Positions 18,802-26,714 of a DNA stretch of 35,810 nucleotides are shown here, piece after piece (the stretch's first letter is position 1; every line of letters starts with the position of its first letter). The notes below the pieces were generated by a model, which saw only the letters and a list, made by a program, of their open reading frames with translations, had not been told where the DNA came from and made no database searches. The translations under genes and the position numbers were made by a program. This DNA comes from an uncultured Lachnospiraceae bacterium (GTDB lineage Bacteria > Bacillota > Clostridia > Lachnospirales > Lachnospiraceae): positions 1 to 35,810 of the forward strand of contig CANQTH010000026.1 of the NCBI GenBank assembly GCA_947626795.1, given 5' to 3'.

Positions 18802-19065
18802 TTATTTCGCTCTCTCAATGATTTCCACAAGCCGCCATCTCTTATCCTTTGACAATGGCCTTGTCTCCATCACCTTGACTGTGTCGCCAATCTTGCATTC
18901 GTTGTTCTCGTCATGAGCCTTCAGTTTATAAGTTTTCTTCACGATTTTATTATAAAGCGGATGCCGCACGTTGTCCCTTACGGCAACGACGATGGTCTTC
19001 TGCATCTTGTCGCTTACGACAACGCCAACGCGCGTCTTTCTAAGATTTCTTTCCTTGCCTTCCAC
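18802..19065 (-). CDS. rpsQ: 30S ribosomal protein S17, GTG start
   Basis: 87 aa if the GTG at 19063-19065 is used; AAAGGAG lies 7 nt before it and the product opens with the family N-terminus ([20 protein letters not shown]). The only upstream in-frame ATG (19182) would add 39 residues overlapping rpmC with no S17 similarity and no ribosome binding site, so it is rejected. The C-terminus ([19 protein letters not shown]) is typical. Confidence 0.95.
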   Translation of the reverse strand: MEGKERNLRKTRVGVVVSDKMQKTIVVAVRDNVRHPLYNKIVKKTYKLKAHDENNECKIGDTVKVMETRPLSKDKRWRLVEIIERAK

Positions 19066-19081
19066 GATCTTTCTCCTTTCC

Positions 19082-19288
19082 TTAAGCTTCTTTTGCTTTC
19101 TCAGTGATAATCGTCTGGATCCTCGCGATGTTCTTGCGGACTTCCTTGATCCTTGCGGTATTATCCAACTGGTTCGTTGCATTCTGGAATCTTAAATTAA
19201 AGAGTTCTTTCTTTGCAGCCACTAACTGTTCCTGCAATCCTGCTACGGATTCTTCCCTTAATTCTTTCAGATAATTAGTTGCTTTCAT
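19082..19288 (-). CDS. rpmC: 50S ribosomal protein L29
   Basis: 68 aa from the ATG at 19286-19288, beginning [14 protein letters not shown]; a GTG three codons earlier is an alternative. The [20 protein letters not shown] motif and the helical hairpin identify L29, which lies near the polypeptide exit tunnel. The start overlaps the 3' end of rplP by 14 bp. Confidence 0.96.
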   Translation of the reverse strand: MKATNYLKELREESVAGLQEQLVAAKKELFNLRFQNATNQLDNTARIKEVRKNIARIQTIITEKAKEA

Positions 19289-19715
19289 TTGATTCACCGC
19301 CTTCTAAGTCTGCACGTGAAACTACTTTGCATTTACAGGGTAATTTATGCGTTGCAAGACGCAGCGCTTCACGGGCTATTTCCTCCGGCACGCCGGAAAT
19401 CTCAAACAACACGCGTCCCGGCTTCACTACCGCCACCCAGTACTCCAGCGTTCCTTTTCCGGAACCCATACGGGTCTCTGCCGGTTTTGCAGTTACAGGT
19501 TTGTCCGGGAAGATCTTGATCCAGATCTTGCCGCCACGCTTCACGTAACGCGTCATCGCGATACGGGCCGCCTCGATCTGGTTGGATTTGATCCAGCACG
19601 GCTCCGTGGCAACGATCCCGTATTCTCCATATGTGATCTTATTTCCTCTCAGCGCCTTTCCTTTCATGGAACCGCGGAACTGCTTCCGGTGCTTTACTCT
19701 TTTTGGCATTAACAT
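19275..19715 (-). CDS. rplP: 50S ribosomal protein L16
   Basis: 146 aa starting [15 protein letters not shown]; a second ATG at codon 3 is possible. Signature segments are [20 protein letters not shown] and [21 protein letters not shown]16 organises the A-site tRNA region of the 50S. The ATG overlaps the rpsC stop in a TAATG junction. Confidence 0.97.
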   Translation of the reverse strand: MLMPKRVKHRKQFRGSMKGKALRGNKITYGEYGIVATEPCWIKSNQIEAARIAMTRYVKRGGKIWIKIFPDKPVTAKPAETRMGSGKGTLEYWVAVVKPGRVLFEISGVPEEIAREALRLATHKLPCKCKVVSRADLEGGESNESN

Positions 19716-20371
19716 TATCTATCGCTCCCTTCCTTTTTGTCCTTTTGGGGAAGTATCTCGCCATTGTAGATCCATACCTTGACACCGATCTTTCCGTATG
19801 TGGTGTCCGCCTCCGCGAATCCATAATCAATATCCGCCCGCAGGGTCTGGAGCGGGATGGTGCCTTCGCTGTAAAACTCGGTGCGTGCCATATCAGCCCC
19901 GCCAAGCCGCCCGGAAACAGAGCTCTTGATCCCCAACGCCCCGGCCTTCATGCTCCTGCCCATGCAGGACTTCATTGCGCGGCGGAAGGACACGCGGTTC
20001 TCTAACTGCAGCGCGATGTTCTCCGCTACCAACTGGGCGTCTTTGTCCGGCTTCTTCACTTCCTTGATGTCAACGACCAATTTCTTGTCCGTATACTTCT
20101 GAAGCTCCGCCTTCACTTTCTCGATCTCAGAGCCGCCCTTGCCGATCACGACGCCCGGCTTCGCCGTGTAAAGGATCACTTTCACGCGGTCGGAAGCCCG
20201 CTCGATCTCGATCTTGGAAACGCCTGCCGAATACAGCTTGTTCTTTAAGAATTTCCTGATATTATAATCTTCGATTAAGAAATCCGCAAAATCTCCTTCT
20301 GCATACCATTTGGAATCCCAATCCTTAATAATGCCGACCCTTAAACCATGAGGATTCACTTTCTGTCCCAT
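19715..20371 (-). CDS. rpsC: 30S ribosomal protein S3
   Basis: 218 aa from the ATG at 20369-20371 ([14 protein letters not shown]) with GGAGGG five nt upstream. The upstream in-frame ATG at 20401 overlaps rplV and is not supported. The KH domain loop is [13 protein letters not shown], and the C-terminal [12 protein letters not shown] signature is present. S3 forms part of the mRNA entry-channel helicase site. Confidence 0.97.
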   Translation of the reverse strand: MGQKVNPHGLRVGIIKDWDSKWYAEGDFADFLIEDYNIRKFLKNKLYSAGVSKIEIERASDRVKVILYTAKPGVVIGKGGSEIEKVKAELQKYTDKKLVVDIKEVKKPDKDAQLVAENIALQLENRVSFRRAMKSCMGRSMKAGALGIKSSVSGRLGGADMARTEFYSEGTIPLQTLRADIDYGFAEADTTYGKIGVKVWIYNGEILPQKDKKEGSDR

Positions 20372-20381
20372 GTTCGCCCTC

Positions 20382-20768
20382 CTATCTTTCATCCAGCACA
20401 ATTGTGATGTGGCTCATTTTCTTCTCGATCCTATAAGCCCTTCCCTGTGCCCTCGGTCTGATTCTTTTCATTGTTGGCCCTTTGTTCGCATAACATTCCG
20501 CAATATAAAGGTTGTCTGCGTCCATCCCGTTGTTGTTCTCTGCATTCGCGATCGCAGATTTCAGTAATTTCTCTATCAGGCTTGACGCGTATCTCGGGCT
20601 GTATGCCAAGATCGCAAGCGCGGTCTTGACATCTTTCCCGCGGATCGCGTCCAGCACGAAGCAAGCCTTTGTAACCGACACCCTGGCATACGATAACTTT
20701 GCCGAAGGCCTCATGTCTTTCTTTGCATTTCTCTCTCTCTTTATCTGGCTTCTATGTCCCTTTGCCAT
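20382..20768 (-). CDS. rplV: 50S ribosomal protein L22
   Basis: 128 aa. The beta-hairpin that lines the exit tunnel is recognisable around [19 protein letters not shown], and the core helix [20 protein letters not shown] is standard. It lies 70 bp after rpsS, in a spacer with a small CCGGG/CCCGG hairpin, and 10 bp before rpsC. Confidence 0.97.
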   Translation of the reverse strand: MAKGHRSQIKRERNAKKDMRPSAKLSYARVSVTKACFVLDAIRGKDVKTALAILAYSPRYASSLIEKLLKSAIANAENNNGMDADNLYIAECYANKGPTMKRIRPRAQGRAYRIEKKMSHITIVLDER

Positions 20769-20838
20769 GGTGGAACCTCCTTTCCCTATTCAGCCCCGTT
20801 CCAGAGGGCATCCGGGTACGCCCCGGTGTGTTTCACTC

Positions 20839-21120
20839 TTAACGAACCTTGGATTTCTTCTCGTCTTTCCCATGGCCGCGGTATGTCCTCGTCGCCACGA
20901 ACTCGCCAAGCTTATGCCCGACCATGTCTTCCGTCACATATACCGGAACGTGCTTTCTTCCGTCATGAACGGCGAACGTATGCCCTACAAACTGCGGGAA
21001 GATCGTAGAACGGCGGGACCATGTCTTAATCACGCTTTTTTCTCCCGACGCATTCATCGCGTCTACCTTCTTCAGCAGGCTTTCATCTGCAAATGGCCCT
21101 TTTTTCAATGAGCGTCCCAT
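20839..21120 (-). CDS. rpsS: 30S ribosomal protein S19
   Basis: 93 aa, beginning [19 protein letters not shown] and containing [20 protein letters not shown] and [17 protein letters not shown]19 sits in the 30S head with S13, contacting the 50S through bridge B1a. It is 15 bp after rplB. Confidence 0.98.
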   Translation of the reverse strand: MGRSLKKGPFADESLLKKVDAMNASGEKSVIKTWSRRSTIFPQFVGHTFAVHDGRKHVPVYVTEDMVGHKLGEFVATRTYRGHGKDEKKSKVR

Positions 21121-21135
21121 AATTTAACCTCCTTA

Positions 21136-21981
21136 TTATTTCAAGACCTTACCGTCTCTTCTTCTTACGATAAGCTTATTGGATGCCTTGTTCTTCTTCC
21201 TGGTCTTAAGCCCAAGCGCAGGCTTGCCCCAAGGAGTGGACGGACCTGGACGCCCGATCCCGGTCTTGCCCTCGCCGCCGCCGTGCGGATGGTCGTTCGG
21301 GTTCATGACGGAACCGCGGACTGTCGGGCGGATGCCCATATGGCGCTTGCGCCCGGCCTTGCCAATCTTGATCAGGTTATGGTCCGCGTTGCCTACCACG
21401 CCGATCGTGGCGCGGCATACCAGCGGGATCATCCTCATCTCGCCGGAAGGCAGCCTCAACGTCGCGTACTTGCCTTCCTTCGCCATCAACTGCGCGCTGT
21501 TGCCTGCGGAACGCACGAGCTGGCCGCCCTTGCCCGGGTACAGCTCCACATTGTGGACCTGCGTGCCGACCGGGATGTTTTCGAGCGGGAGGCAGTTCCC
21601 GACCCTTACCTCGGCCTGCGGGCCGCTCATGACCTTCATGCCGTCGGTCAGGCCCTGCGGGGCGATGATATAGGACTTTTCGCCGTCCTCATAGCAGATC
21701 AGCGCGATGTTCGCCGTCCGGTTCGGATCGTACTCGATCCCCTTGACCGTAGCCTGCACGCCGTCTTTCTTGTTCCTCTTAAAATCAATGATCCTATATT
21801 TCCTTCTGGAACCGCCGCCGCGGTGCCTTACTGTGATCTTACCCTGGTTGTTACGCCCGGAATGCTTTTTCAGGGAAGTCAAAAGCGCCTTCTCCGGCTC
21901 TTTCTTTGTGATCTCCGAAAAATCAGATCCGGTCATATTTCTTCTGGAGGGTGTATATGGCTTATATGTCTTGATTCCCAT
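21136..21981 (-). CDS. rplB: 50S ribosomal protein L2
   Basis: 281 aa, about the family length. [18 protein letters not shown] opens the protein. The peptidyl-transferase-proximal loop [20 protein letters not shown] is intact, including the conserved HPHGGG histidines, and the C-terminus is basic. L2 is needed for subunit association and peptidyl transfer. The gap to rplW is 32 bp. Confidence 0.98.
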   Translation of the reverse strand: MGIKTYKPYTPSRRNMTGSDFSEITKKEPEKALLTSLKKHSGRNNQGKITVRHRGGGSRRKYRIIDFKRNKKDGVQATVKGIEYDPNRTANIALICYEDGEKSYIIAPQGLTDGMKVMSGPQAEVRVGNCLPLENIPVGTQVHNVELYPGKGGQLVRSAGNSAQLMAKEGKYATLRLPSGEMRMIPLVCRATIGVVGNADHNLIKIGKAGRKRHMGIRPTVRGSVMNPNDHPHGGGEGKTGIGRPGPSTPWGKPALGLKTRKKNKASNKLIVRRRDGKVLK

Positions 21982-22013
21982 AATGTTCTCCTTTCATCTG
22001 TTTGGGATTGCTG

Positions 22014-22313
22014 TCAAAGGCCTGCGAAAATCTCAATATCCTTGCTGTCCTCCGTCAACTGGACGATCGCTTTCTTCGTCTTTGCCGTCCGGCCTACCGA
22101 CATGCCTCTTCTTTTCTTCTTGCCCGGGATGTTCATGGTGTTGACTTTCTTTACCTTCGTCCCTTCAAACATCTTCTCGACCGCCTGCTTGATCATCGTC
22201 TTGTTCGCTTCCGGATGAACCAGGAACGTGTACCTCTTCTCGCTCATGAGGTTCATGCTCTTTTCCGTGATCACTGGCTTGAGGATCACATCATAATATT
22301 GTACGTTTGCCAT
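22014..22313 (-). CDS. rplW: 50S ribosomal protein L23
   Basis: 99 aa. [20 protein letters not shown], then [20 protein letters not shown], identify L23, the docking site for trigger factor and SRP at the tunnel exit. Its ATG overlaps the rplD stop by one base (TAATG). Confidence 0.97.
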   Translation of the reverse strand: MANVQYYDVILKPVITEKSMNLMSEKRYTFLVHPEANKTMIKQAVEKMFEGTKVKKVNTMNIPGKKKRRGMSVGRTAKTKKAIVQLTEDSKDIEIFAGL

Positions 22314-22999
22314 TATGCATACACCTCCTCAATATTGCCCACGACCGCCTTCGTCGCGATCACGGTATCGTATTTCATGATATCATATACGTTAAGCGTG
22401 GTGAACAGCCTCCGTTCCTCCGTCGTCTCGCCCGTCTTCTTGTCTGTCTTCTCCTCTGTGATGAAGTAGCACGCCGCCGTCTTCACCTTCGGAATGTTCC
22501 GCGCGGACAGGATGACGTTCTGGTCGTCGTTGTCCAGGATGACAAGAGCCTTGCTCACCTTTAAGTTATCCAATATCTTCTTGAAATTCTTCGTCTTGAT
22601 CTCATCCATCTTCAACTCGTCCAGCACGATGAACTTGTTGTCGTTCACCCGGGAAGTCAAAGCGGACTTCAGCGCCGCGCGCTTCTCCTTCCGGTTCAGC
22701 TTAAAGGAATAATCCCTTGGAACCGGAGCAAATACGACGCCGCCGCCTTTCCACTGCGGAGCGCGGATCGAACCCTGCCTCGCGTGGCCCGTCCCTTTCT
22801 GCCTCCACGGCTTGCGCCCGCCGCCGCGCACCTCGGAACGCGTCTTCGCCTTCTGCGTCCCCTGACGCCTGTTCGCGAGCCGCTGCACAACCGCCATATG
22901 CACCAGATGCTCGTTGATCTTGACGCCAAACACCGCGTCATTCAGCTCAAGGCTCCCAACTTCTTTGCCTTCCATATTATAAACAGCTACATTCGCCAT
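22313..22999 (-). CDS. rplD: 50S ribosomal protein L4 with an internal charged insertion
   Basis: 228 aa, about 20 longer than typical L4. The tunnel loop [19 protein letters not shown] is intact. Between VKTA (172-175) and LNVYD (202-206), where most L4 proteins have about five residues, there is a charged stretch at about 176-198 rich in Lys, Glu and Thr ([17 protein letters not shown]). The downstream frame continues normally to the standard C-terminus IEEVYA, so it is an in-frame insertion and not a sequencing error. In enterobacteria L4 represses its own operon through the S10 leader. That mechanism is not demonstrated in Firmicutes, but the leader here is strongly structured. Confidence 0.97.
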   Translation of the reverse strand: MANVAVYNMEGKEVGSLELNDAVFGVKINEHLVHMAVVQRLANRRQGTQKAKTRSEVRGGGRKPWRQKGTGHARQGSIRAPQWKGGGVVFAPVPRDYSFKLNRKEKRAALKSALTSRVNDNKFIVLDELKMDEIKTKNFKKILDNLKVSKALVILDNDDQNVILSARNIPKVKTAACYFITEEKTDKKTGETTEERRLFTTLNVYDIMKYDTVIATKAVVGNIEEVYA

Positions 23000-23029
23000 T
23001 GTTAAGTTCCTCCTTTCGTGGCCCGACCG

Positions 23030-23707
23030 CTATGCTTTCACCGTCTCTTTTACCGTTACCAAAGACTTCTTCGGTCCCGGCACTGAGCCTTTGATCAAAA
23101 GCAAGTTGTTTTCAGCGTCTACCCTGACAACCTCAAGGTTCTGAACCGTTACTCTCACGCCGCCCATGCGTCCCGGCATCTTCTTGCCCTTAAATACCCT
23201 GCTCGGGCTGGAGCATGCGCCATTGGAACCTTGATGGCGATGGAATTTCGAGCCGTGCGTCATCGGCCCCCTGTGCTGGCCGTGCCGCTTGATCGCGCCC
23301 TGGAATCCCTTGCCTTTTGAGATCGCGGTCGCGTCTACCTTGTCGCCCGCCGCGAAAATATCCGCCTTGATCTCGTCCGCCAGCTTATAATCAGCCGCGT
23401 TCTCGAACTTAAATTCCCTTACATACCGCTTGCTCGTTACTCCGGCCTTGTCAAAATGCCCTTTTTCCGGCTTCGTCACGCCATGACGATGGCGGATCTC
23501 CTTCTTGCCGTTCGCGTCCCTGTTGACGATCTTCTCCTTCTTGTCAACGAAGCCGACCTGCACCGCGCTGTACCCGTCGTTCTCCAGCGTCTTGATCTGG
23601 GTCACGTAACACGGGCCTGCCTGCAATACCGTTACCGGCACCAGCGTGCCGTCTTCACTGAAGATCTGCGTCATCCCGATCTTTGTTGCTAAAATCCCTT
23701 TTTTCAT
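23030..23707 (-). CDS. rplC: 50S ribosomal protein L3
   Basis: 225 aa. The core motifs are present: [40 protein letters not shown] and [19 protein letters not shown]. Residues 62-80 ([19 protein letters not shown]) extend a surface region relative to the roughly 209-aa L3 of E. coli or B. subtilis; this may be ordinary for the clade. L3 is an early assembly protein near the peptidyl transferase centre. The gap to rpsJ is 82 bp. Confidence 0.97.
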   Translation of the reverse strand: MKKGILATKIGMTQIFSEDGTLVPVTVLQAGPCYVTQIKTLENDGYSAVQVGFVDKKEKIVNRDANGKKEIRHRHGVTKPEKGHFDKAGVTSKRYVREFKFENAADYKLADEIKADIFAAGDKVDATAISKGKGFQGAIKRHGQHRGPMTHGSKFHRHQGSNGACSSPSRVFKGKKMPGRMGGVRVTVQNLEVVRVDAENNLLLIKGSVPGPKKSLVTVKETVKA

Positions 23708-23789
23708 CTCTTACCTCCTGTTTTCTCTACAGCGGAACGTTTCATGCCCGTCATGCGGGCAGCGGACCCGCTCATCCTAGAACAGTCAA

Positions 23790-24107
23790 TTACTTATTTT
23801 TCATTTTGATATCGATATATACCCCGGCAGGCATCTCCAGCCTTGACAGCGCGTCCACCGTCTTCTGGGTCGGCATGATGATATCAATAAGCCGTTTGTG
23901 GGTCTTCTGCTCGAACTGTTCCCTGGAATCCTTATACTTGTGAACTGCCCTCAAAATGGTGATGACTTCCCTTTTCGTCGGAAGCGGGACCGGCCCGCTC
24001 ACCTGCGCCCCATTTTTCTTAACAGTTTCAATGATTTTTTTCGCAGATGCGTCCACCAGTTGGTGGTCATATGCTTTCAGTGTGATCCTCATTACTTGAC
24101 TTGCCAT
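23790..24107 (-). CDS. rpsJ: 30S ribosomal protein S10
   Basis: 105 aa, first gene of the operon. [39 protein letters not shown] and [15 protein letters not shown] are characteristic. S10 (NusE) is a 30S head protein and also an antitermination factor partner. AAGGAGG lies 9 nt before the ATG, directly downstream of the structured leader. Confidence 0.98.
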   Translation of the reverse strand: MASQVMRITLKAYDHQLVDASAKKIIETVKKNGAQVSGPVPLPTKREVITILRAVHKYKDSREQFEQKTHKRLIDIIMPTQKTVDALSRLEMPAGVYIDIKMKNK

Positions 24108-24143
24108 AAAAAAAGCCGCCTCCTTTTCGCACTTTGCTCAGTA

Positions 24144-24244
24144 CGACAAGCGGTGACTGTACACTTCCCCGTGTGTGTCATATATTCCCCACACTGTCCC
24201 TGCCTTTTTCGCAGACATTCTGATTGTGATACAGTGACTTGTCG
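24144..24244 (-). ncRNA. structured 5' leader of the S10 operon mRNA (candidate cis-regulatory RNA)
   Basis: Read as minus-strand RNA, the 5' arm (24226-24244, CGACAAGUCACUGUAUCAC) pairs with the 3' arm (24144-24164). CGACAAG pairs with CUUGUCG, then after a UC/CACCG internal loop ACUGUA pairs with UACAGU, then CAC pairs with GUG across a bulged U. That is 16 base pairs closing a region of about 60 nt. Inside are two smaller hairpins, CUGC/GCAG with a GAAAAAG loop and GUGUG/CACAC. The result resembles a three-way junction. It ends 36 nt before the rpsJ ATG and just before its Shine-Dalgarno sequence. Autoregulation by an r-protein is the natural hypothesis; I do not recognise a named Rfam family. 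Confidence 0.55.
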
Positions 24245-24337
24245 CCAGTTTCTTAACTTGACATTCGCTCCACGGAAAACCTGCCATTTACAGACAGCAA
24301 CCTCACGCTTCATCGCTATCATGCCACAGCATAGACT

Positions 24338-24366
24338 AGTATAAAACAACTCTTTGGAAAATGCAA
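24338..24366 (-). promoter_or_regulatory. sigma-A promoter of the S10-spc operon
   Basis: On the minus strand a -35 TTGCAT (24361-24366) and -10 TATACT (24338-24343) are spaced by 17 bp. T-rich sequence just upstream of the -35 could act as an UP element. The implied transcription start near 24331 gives a leader of about 225 nt before rpsJ. Confidence 0.8.
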
Positions 24367-24405
24367 GCATTTTTTTCTAAAACTTTCCCTAAAACTTTCT
24401 GCCCC

Positions 24406-24553
24406 GTAACCGTTCAGCCTTACGGCTGCCCTGTTACGGAATCCGGCTCATTTCAAGTTTGCCTTCGGCAAAGAGCCGGATTCCCACTCGGCAAAATTTA
24501 CTCGTTCTTACGGACTTTGCAGCAAGTGCAAAGTCCTCGGCTGAACTGTTTCC
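24406..24553. repeat. dispersed repeat family 1, long copy
   Basis: The ends GTAACCGTTCAGCC (24406-24419) and GGCTGAACTGTTT (24539-24551) are near-inverted repeats. The interior has a long hairpin in which AATCCGGCTC pairs with GAGCCGGATT around an inner TTTGCC/GGCAAA stem. The 69 nt at 24433-24501 match 31161-31229 in inverted orientation with few differences. The element begins about 11 bp past the lgt stop and could act as its terminator. Confidence 0.8.
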
Positions 24554-24563
24554 TTGCCCCGTC

Positions 24564-25313
24564 CTACGCCTCCCGCGCTTTCCCTGCCCGCAGGAACATC
24601 GCGGCGCCAAGCGCCAATATGAGAATGGAGATGAGCTGCGACGTCGAGAGGAAGCCCACCGCGCCCCGGTAATCATCCCGGAACATCTCGATCACGAACC
24701 GCCCGACGCTGTACAAGATGCAGTATCCGGCCGCCACCTTCCCTTTTGCCGGCTCTTTCCCCGCATACGCCATCAGCAAAAAGGCGATCGCGAAATCCCC
24801 GATGCTGGAATAGATCTGCGTCGGGATCAAATCGACGCCGTTGGGGGCAAAATCCGACTGCCAATAACGGATATGCAAGGCAAAATCCGTCTCGCGCCCA
24901 TAACAGCACCCCGCGAAAAAGCACCCGATCCGCCCGCAGCCCTGCGCGAACGCCACCGCCGGAAGCACGAGATCCAGATATTGGACAAAATCCGCCTTCT
25001 TATAGCGCAGGTAGGCCCAGCTCGCCAAAACGCCGCCGATGATCCCGCCGTACACCACCCAGCCATTCTGAAAATCCCACAAAATGGACGGATCTTTTAA
25101 GATCTCCGGGATGCTTGTGAGATAGTAGAGCAGCTTGCTCCCAAGCGAACCGCCCAAAAGCGCGCACCAGAAGATGCCGAACAAAACGTCCGCGTCCATC
25201 CCCCGCTTTTTTGCGCGCCTCTCGCTGATGTACAGCGCGCTTATATAGCCAATCGCCGTCATGATGCCGTATACGTGCAGCGTCACCGGCCCCAATGGTA
25301 TGTCGTTATACAT
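24564..25313 (-). CDS. lgt: prolipoprotein diacylglyceryl transferase
   Basis: 249 aa from the ATG at 25311-25313 (AAAGGTGG upstream); a longer start at 25343 would add ten non-conserved residues. Lgt transfers diacylglycerol from phosphatidylglycerol to the lipobox Cys of prolipoproteins. The protein is highly hydrophobic with about seven membrane segments. Signatures are GRIGCFFAGCCYG (127-139), IPTQIYSS (163-170), and the C-terminal GRFVIEMFRDDYRG with STSQLISI. The Cys-rich GRIGCFFAGCCYG form replaces the GRxGNF of proteobacterial Lgt and is common in Clostridia. It has its own promoter and is not part of the S10 transcript. Confidence 0.95.
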   Translation of the reverse strand: MYNDIPLGPVTLHVYGIMTAIGYISALYISERRAKKRGMDADVLFGIFWCALLGGSLGSKLLYYLTSIPEILKDPSILWDFQNGWVVYGGIIGGVLASWAYLRYKKADFVQYLDLVLPAVAFAQGCGRIGCFFAGCCYGRETDFALHIRYWQSDFAPNGVDLIPTQIYSSIGDFAIAFLLMAYAGKEPAKGKVAAGYCILYSVGRFVIEMFRDDYRGAVGFLSTSQLISILILALGAAMFLRAGKAREA

Positions 25314-25373
25314 TTTTCCACCTTTCCCTTTCCAATCGCCCAAACTTCGTGTACAATAAAAATGCTTGTCATA

Positions 25374-25402
25374 ATTATATGGAACTTTGCGCTATTTTGC
25401 AA
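25374..25402 (-). promoter_or_regulatory. sigma-A promoter of lgt
   Basis: On the minus strand, -35 TTGCAA (25397-25402), a 17-bp spacer and a perfect -10 TATAAT (25374-25379). The expected start lies about 54 nt before the lgt ATG. The promoter occupies the divergent gap shared with the methyltransferase, whose own promoter I could only place weakly (CATAAT at 25369-25374 on the plus strand). Confidence 0.75.
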
Positions 25403-25422
25403 CAACGAAAGGAATATCATTT

Positions 25423-26283
25423 ATGTGGATCGCAAACCAATGGAAAGATTACGAAATCATCGACTGTTCCCAGGGGGAAAAGCTGGAACGCTGGGGAAGC
25501 TACCTGCTGGTCCGCCCGGACCCCCAGGTCATCTGGGACACGCCCAAGACCCATCCGGGCTGGAAACAGAGGAACGGGCATTACCACCGCAGTTCGCGCG
25601 GCGGCGGCGAATGGGAGTTTTTCGGCCTGCCGCAGCAATGGGACATCCGTTACGGCTCCTTCACGTTCCATTTGAAGCCCTTCCGCTTTAAGCACACCGG
25701 GCTTTTCCCGGAACAGGCGGCCAACTGGGAATGGTTCGCCAAGAAGATCAAAAACGCCGGGCGTCCCGTTAAAGTCCTGAACTTGTTCGCCTATACCGGA
25801 GGGGCGACCTTGGCCGCGGCCGCGGCCGGAGCCAGCGTCACCCATGTGGACGCGTCGAAAGGGATGGTATCCTGGGCAAAGGAAAACGCCGCGTCTTCCG
25901 GGCTGTCCGACGCGAAGATCCGCTGGCTCGTGGACGACTGCGTAAAATTTGTGGAGCGTGAGATCCGCCGGGGCAGCCGCTATGACGCCATCATCATGGA
26001 TCCGCCCTCCTACGGGCGGGGGCCAAAAGGGGAAATGTGGAAGATCGAGTCCTCCATTTATCCTCTGATCCTGCGCTGCGCCGAACTGCTGTCGGACGAT
26101 CCGCTTTTTTTCCTGGTCAACGCCTATACGACCGGACTGCAGCCCGCCGTCCTCTCCTACCTGCTCAATTATGGGCTGCGGAAGTTCCACGGCTCTGTGG
26201 ACGCGCAGGAACTCGGCCTGCCTGTCTTTGCAAGCGGGCTGATCCTGCCCTGCGGCGCGTCCGGCAGATGGGAACGGTCGTGA
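25423..26283 (+). CDS. class I SAM-dependent methyltransferase, RlmI-like
   Basis: 286 aa from the ATG at 25423, with AAAGGA 9 nt upstream; an in-frame ATG at 25387 is less likely. Residues 118-129 (VLNLFAYTGGATL region) are SAM motif I, VDAS (142-145) the acidic ribose-binding strand and MDPPSYGRG (192-200) motif IV. This order and the DPPSYGRG form fit the COG1092/RlmI-like group of methyltransferases, many acting on 23S rRNA cytosine; the target here is not shown by sequence. The first 100 residues are an alpha/beta region without a clear PUA domain, unlike full-length RlmI. It is the only clear plus-strand gene, divergent from lgt and convergent with the 1382-aa gene. Confidence 0.88.
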   Translation: MWIANQWKDYEIIDCSQGEKLERWGSYLLVRPDPQVIWDTPKTHPGWKQRNGHYHRSSRGGGEWEFFGLPQQWDIRYGSFTFHLKPFRFKHTGLFPEQAANWEWFAKKIKNAGRPVKVLNLFAYTGGATLAAAAAGASVTHVDASKGMVSWAKENAASSGLSDAKIRWLVDDCVKFVEREIRRGSRYDAIIMDPPSYGRGPKGEMWKIESSIYPLILRCAELLSDDPLFFLVNAYTTGLQPAVLSYLLNYGLRKFHGSVDAQELGLPVFASGLILPCGASGRWERS

Positions 26284-26409
26284 CCGTTCGGCTCATGGCT
26301 TTGCGCTTGCCGCAAAACCCATGAGAATATGGGACGTGAATATAGGGCGTTAGCAGGCGCGGATCCGCTCCGCCGAATGCGATCCGGAATGGGGGATTCC
26401 GTAACCGGG

Positions 26410-26590
26410 AAGCCAGAGGCCGAACTGTTCCGAACGATACGCTCCTGCCGCCCAATGGGTGGATTCTATGACAGGAAAGCCGGAGGCCGAACTGTTCCGA
26501 ACGGCAAACTCCTGCCGCCCAATGGGTGGATTCTATGGCAAGAAAGCCGGAGGCCGAACTGTTCCGAACGGCAAACTCCTGCCGCCCAAA
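26410..26590. repeat. 67-bp tandem repeat, about 2.7 copies
   Basis: Units start at 26410, 26477 and 26544. Each contains GGCCGAACTGTTCCGAACG, CTCCTGCCGCCCAATGGGT and GGATTCTATG. Copies 2 and 3 are nearly identical, copy 1 slightly diverged, and copy 3 is cut short at the terminator. The GCCGAACTGTTCC block resembles the end of repeat family 1 (GGCTGAACTGTTTCC). Confidence 0.9.
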
Positions 26591-26595
26591 AATCA

Positions 26596-26619
26596 GGACC
26601 CGCTGTTTCCAGCGGGTCC
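26596..26619 (+). terminator. bidirectional intrinsic terminator
   Basis: GGACCCGCTG, a 4-nt loop and CAGCGGGTCC form a perfect 10-bp stem. CTTTCTTTCTT follows on the plus strand and GATTTTTGG shortly after on the minus strand, so it can end both the methyltransferase transcript and the convergent 1382-aa gene. Confidence 0.85.
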
Positions 26620-26714
26620 CTTTCTTTCTTCGTTCTCTCTATGCTTTTTCTGCACTCCGCGCCAAGGCTCGTTTGCAGGCCCTGGCGCGGGATTCAGTCC
26701 GTAACCATTCAGCC

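Larger units (their letters stand above)
24108..24563. other. lgt-rpsJ intergenic region: repeat, promoter and leader
   Basis: 456 bp. In minus-strand order it contains a family 1 repeat just after the lgt stop (24406-24553), an AT-rich stretch with the S10 promoter (24338-24366), and an approximately 225-nt 5' leader with a structured element at 24144-24244. One open frame crosses the leader, but I consider it non-coding. Confidence 0.7.
26284..26714. other. intergenic region between convergent genes, with tandem repeats
   Basis: 431 bp. It holds a hairpin CTCATGG/CCATGAG with an inner TTTGCG/CGCAAA stem (26292-26325), a 67-bp tandem repeat (26410-26590), a bidirectional terminator (26596-26619), and remnants of both dispersed repeat families near 26660-26716 (CAAGGCTCGTTTGC and GTAACCATTCAGCC). 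I see no gene; the period of 67 is not a multiple of three. Confidence 0.7.

Noticed and set aside
24092-24370. A 92-codon frame in the S10 leader, possible leader peptide
   Set aside because: It starts upstream of the inferred transcription start, overlaps the rpsJ start codon, is basic and low in recognisable features, and the same DNA has a better explanation as structured leader RNA.
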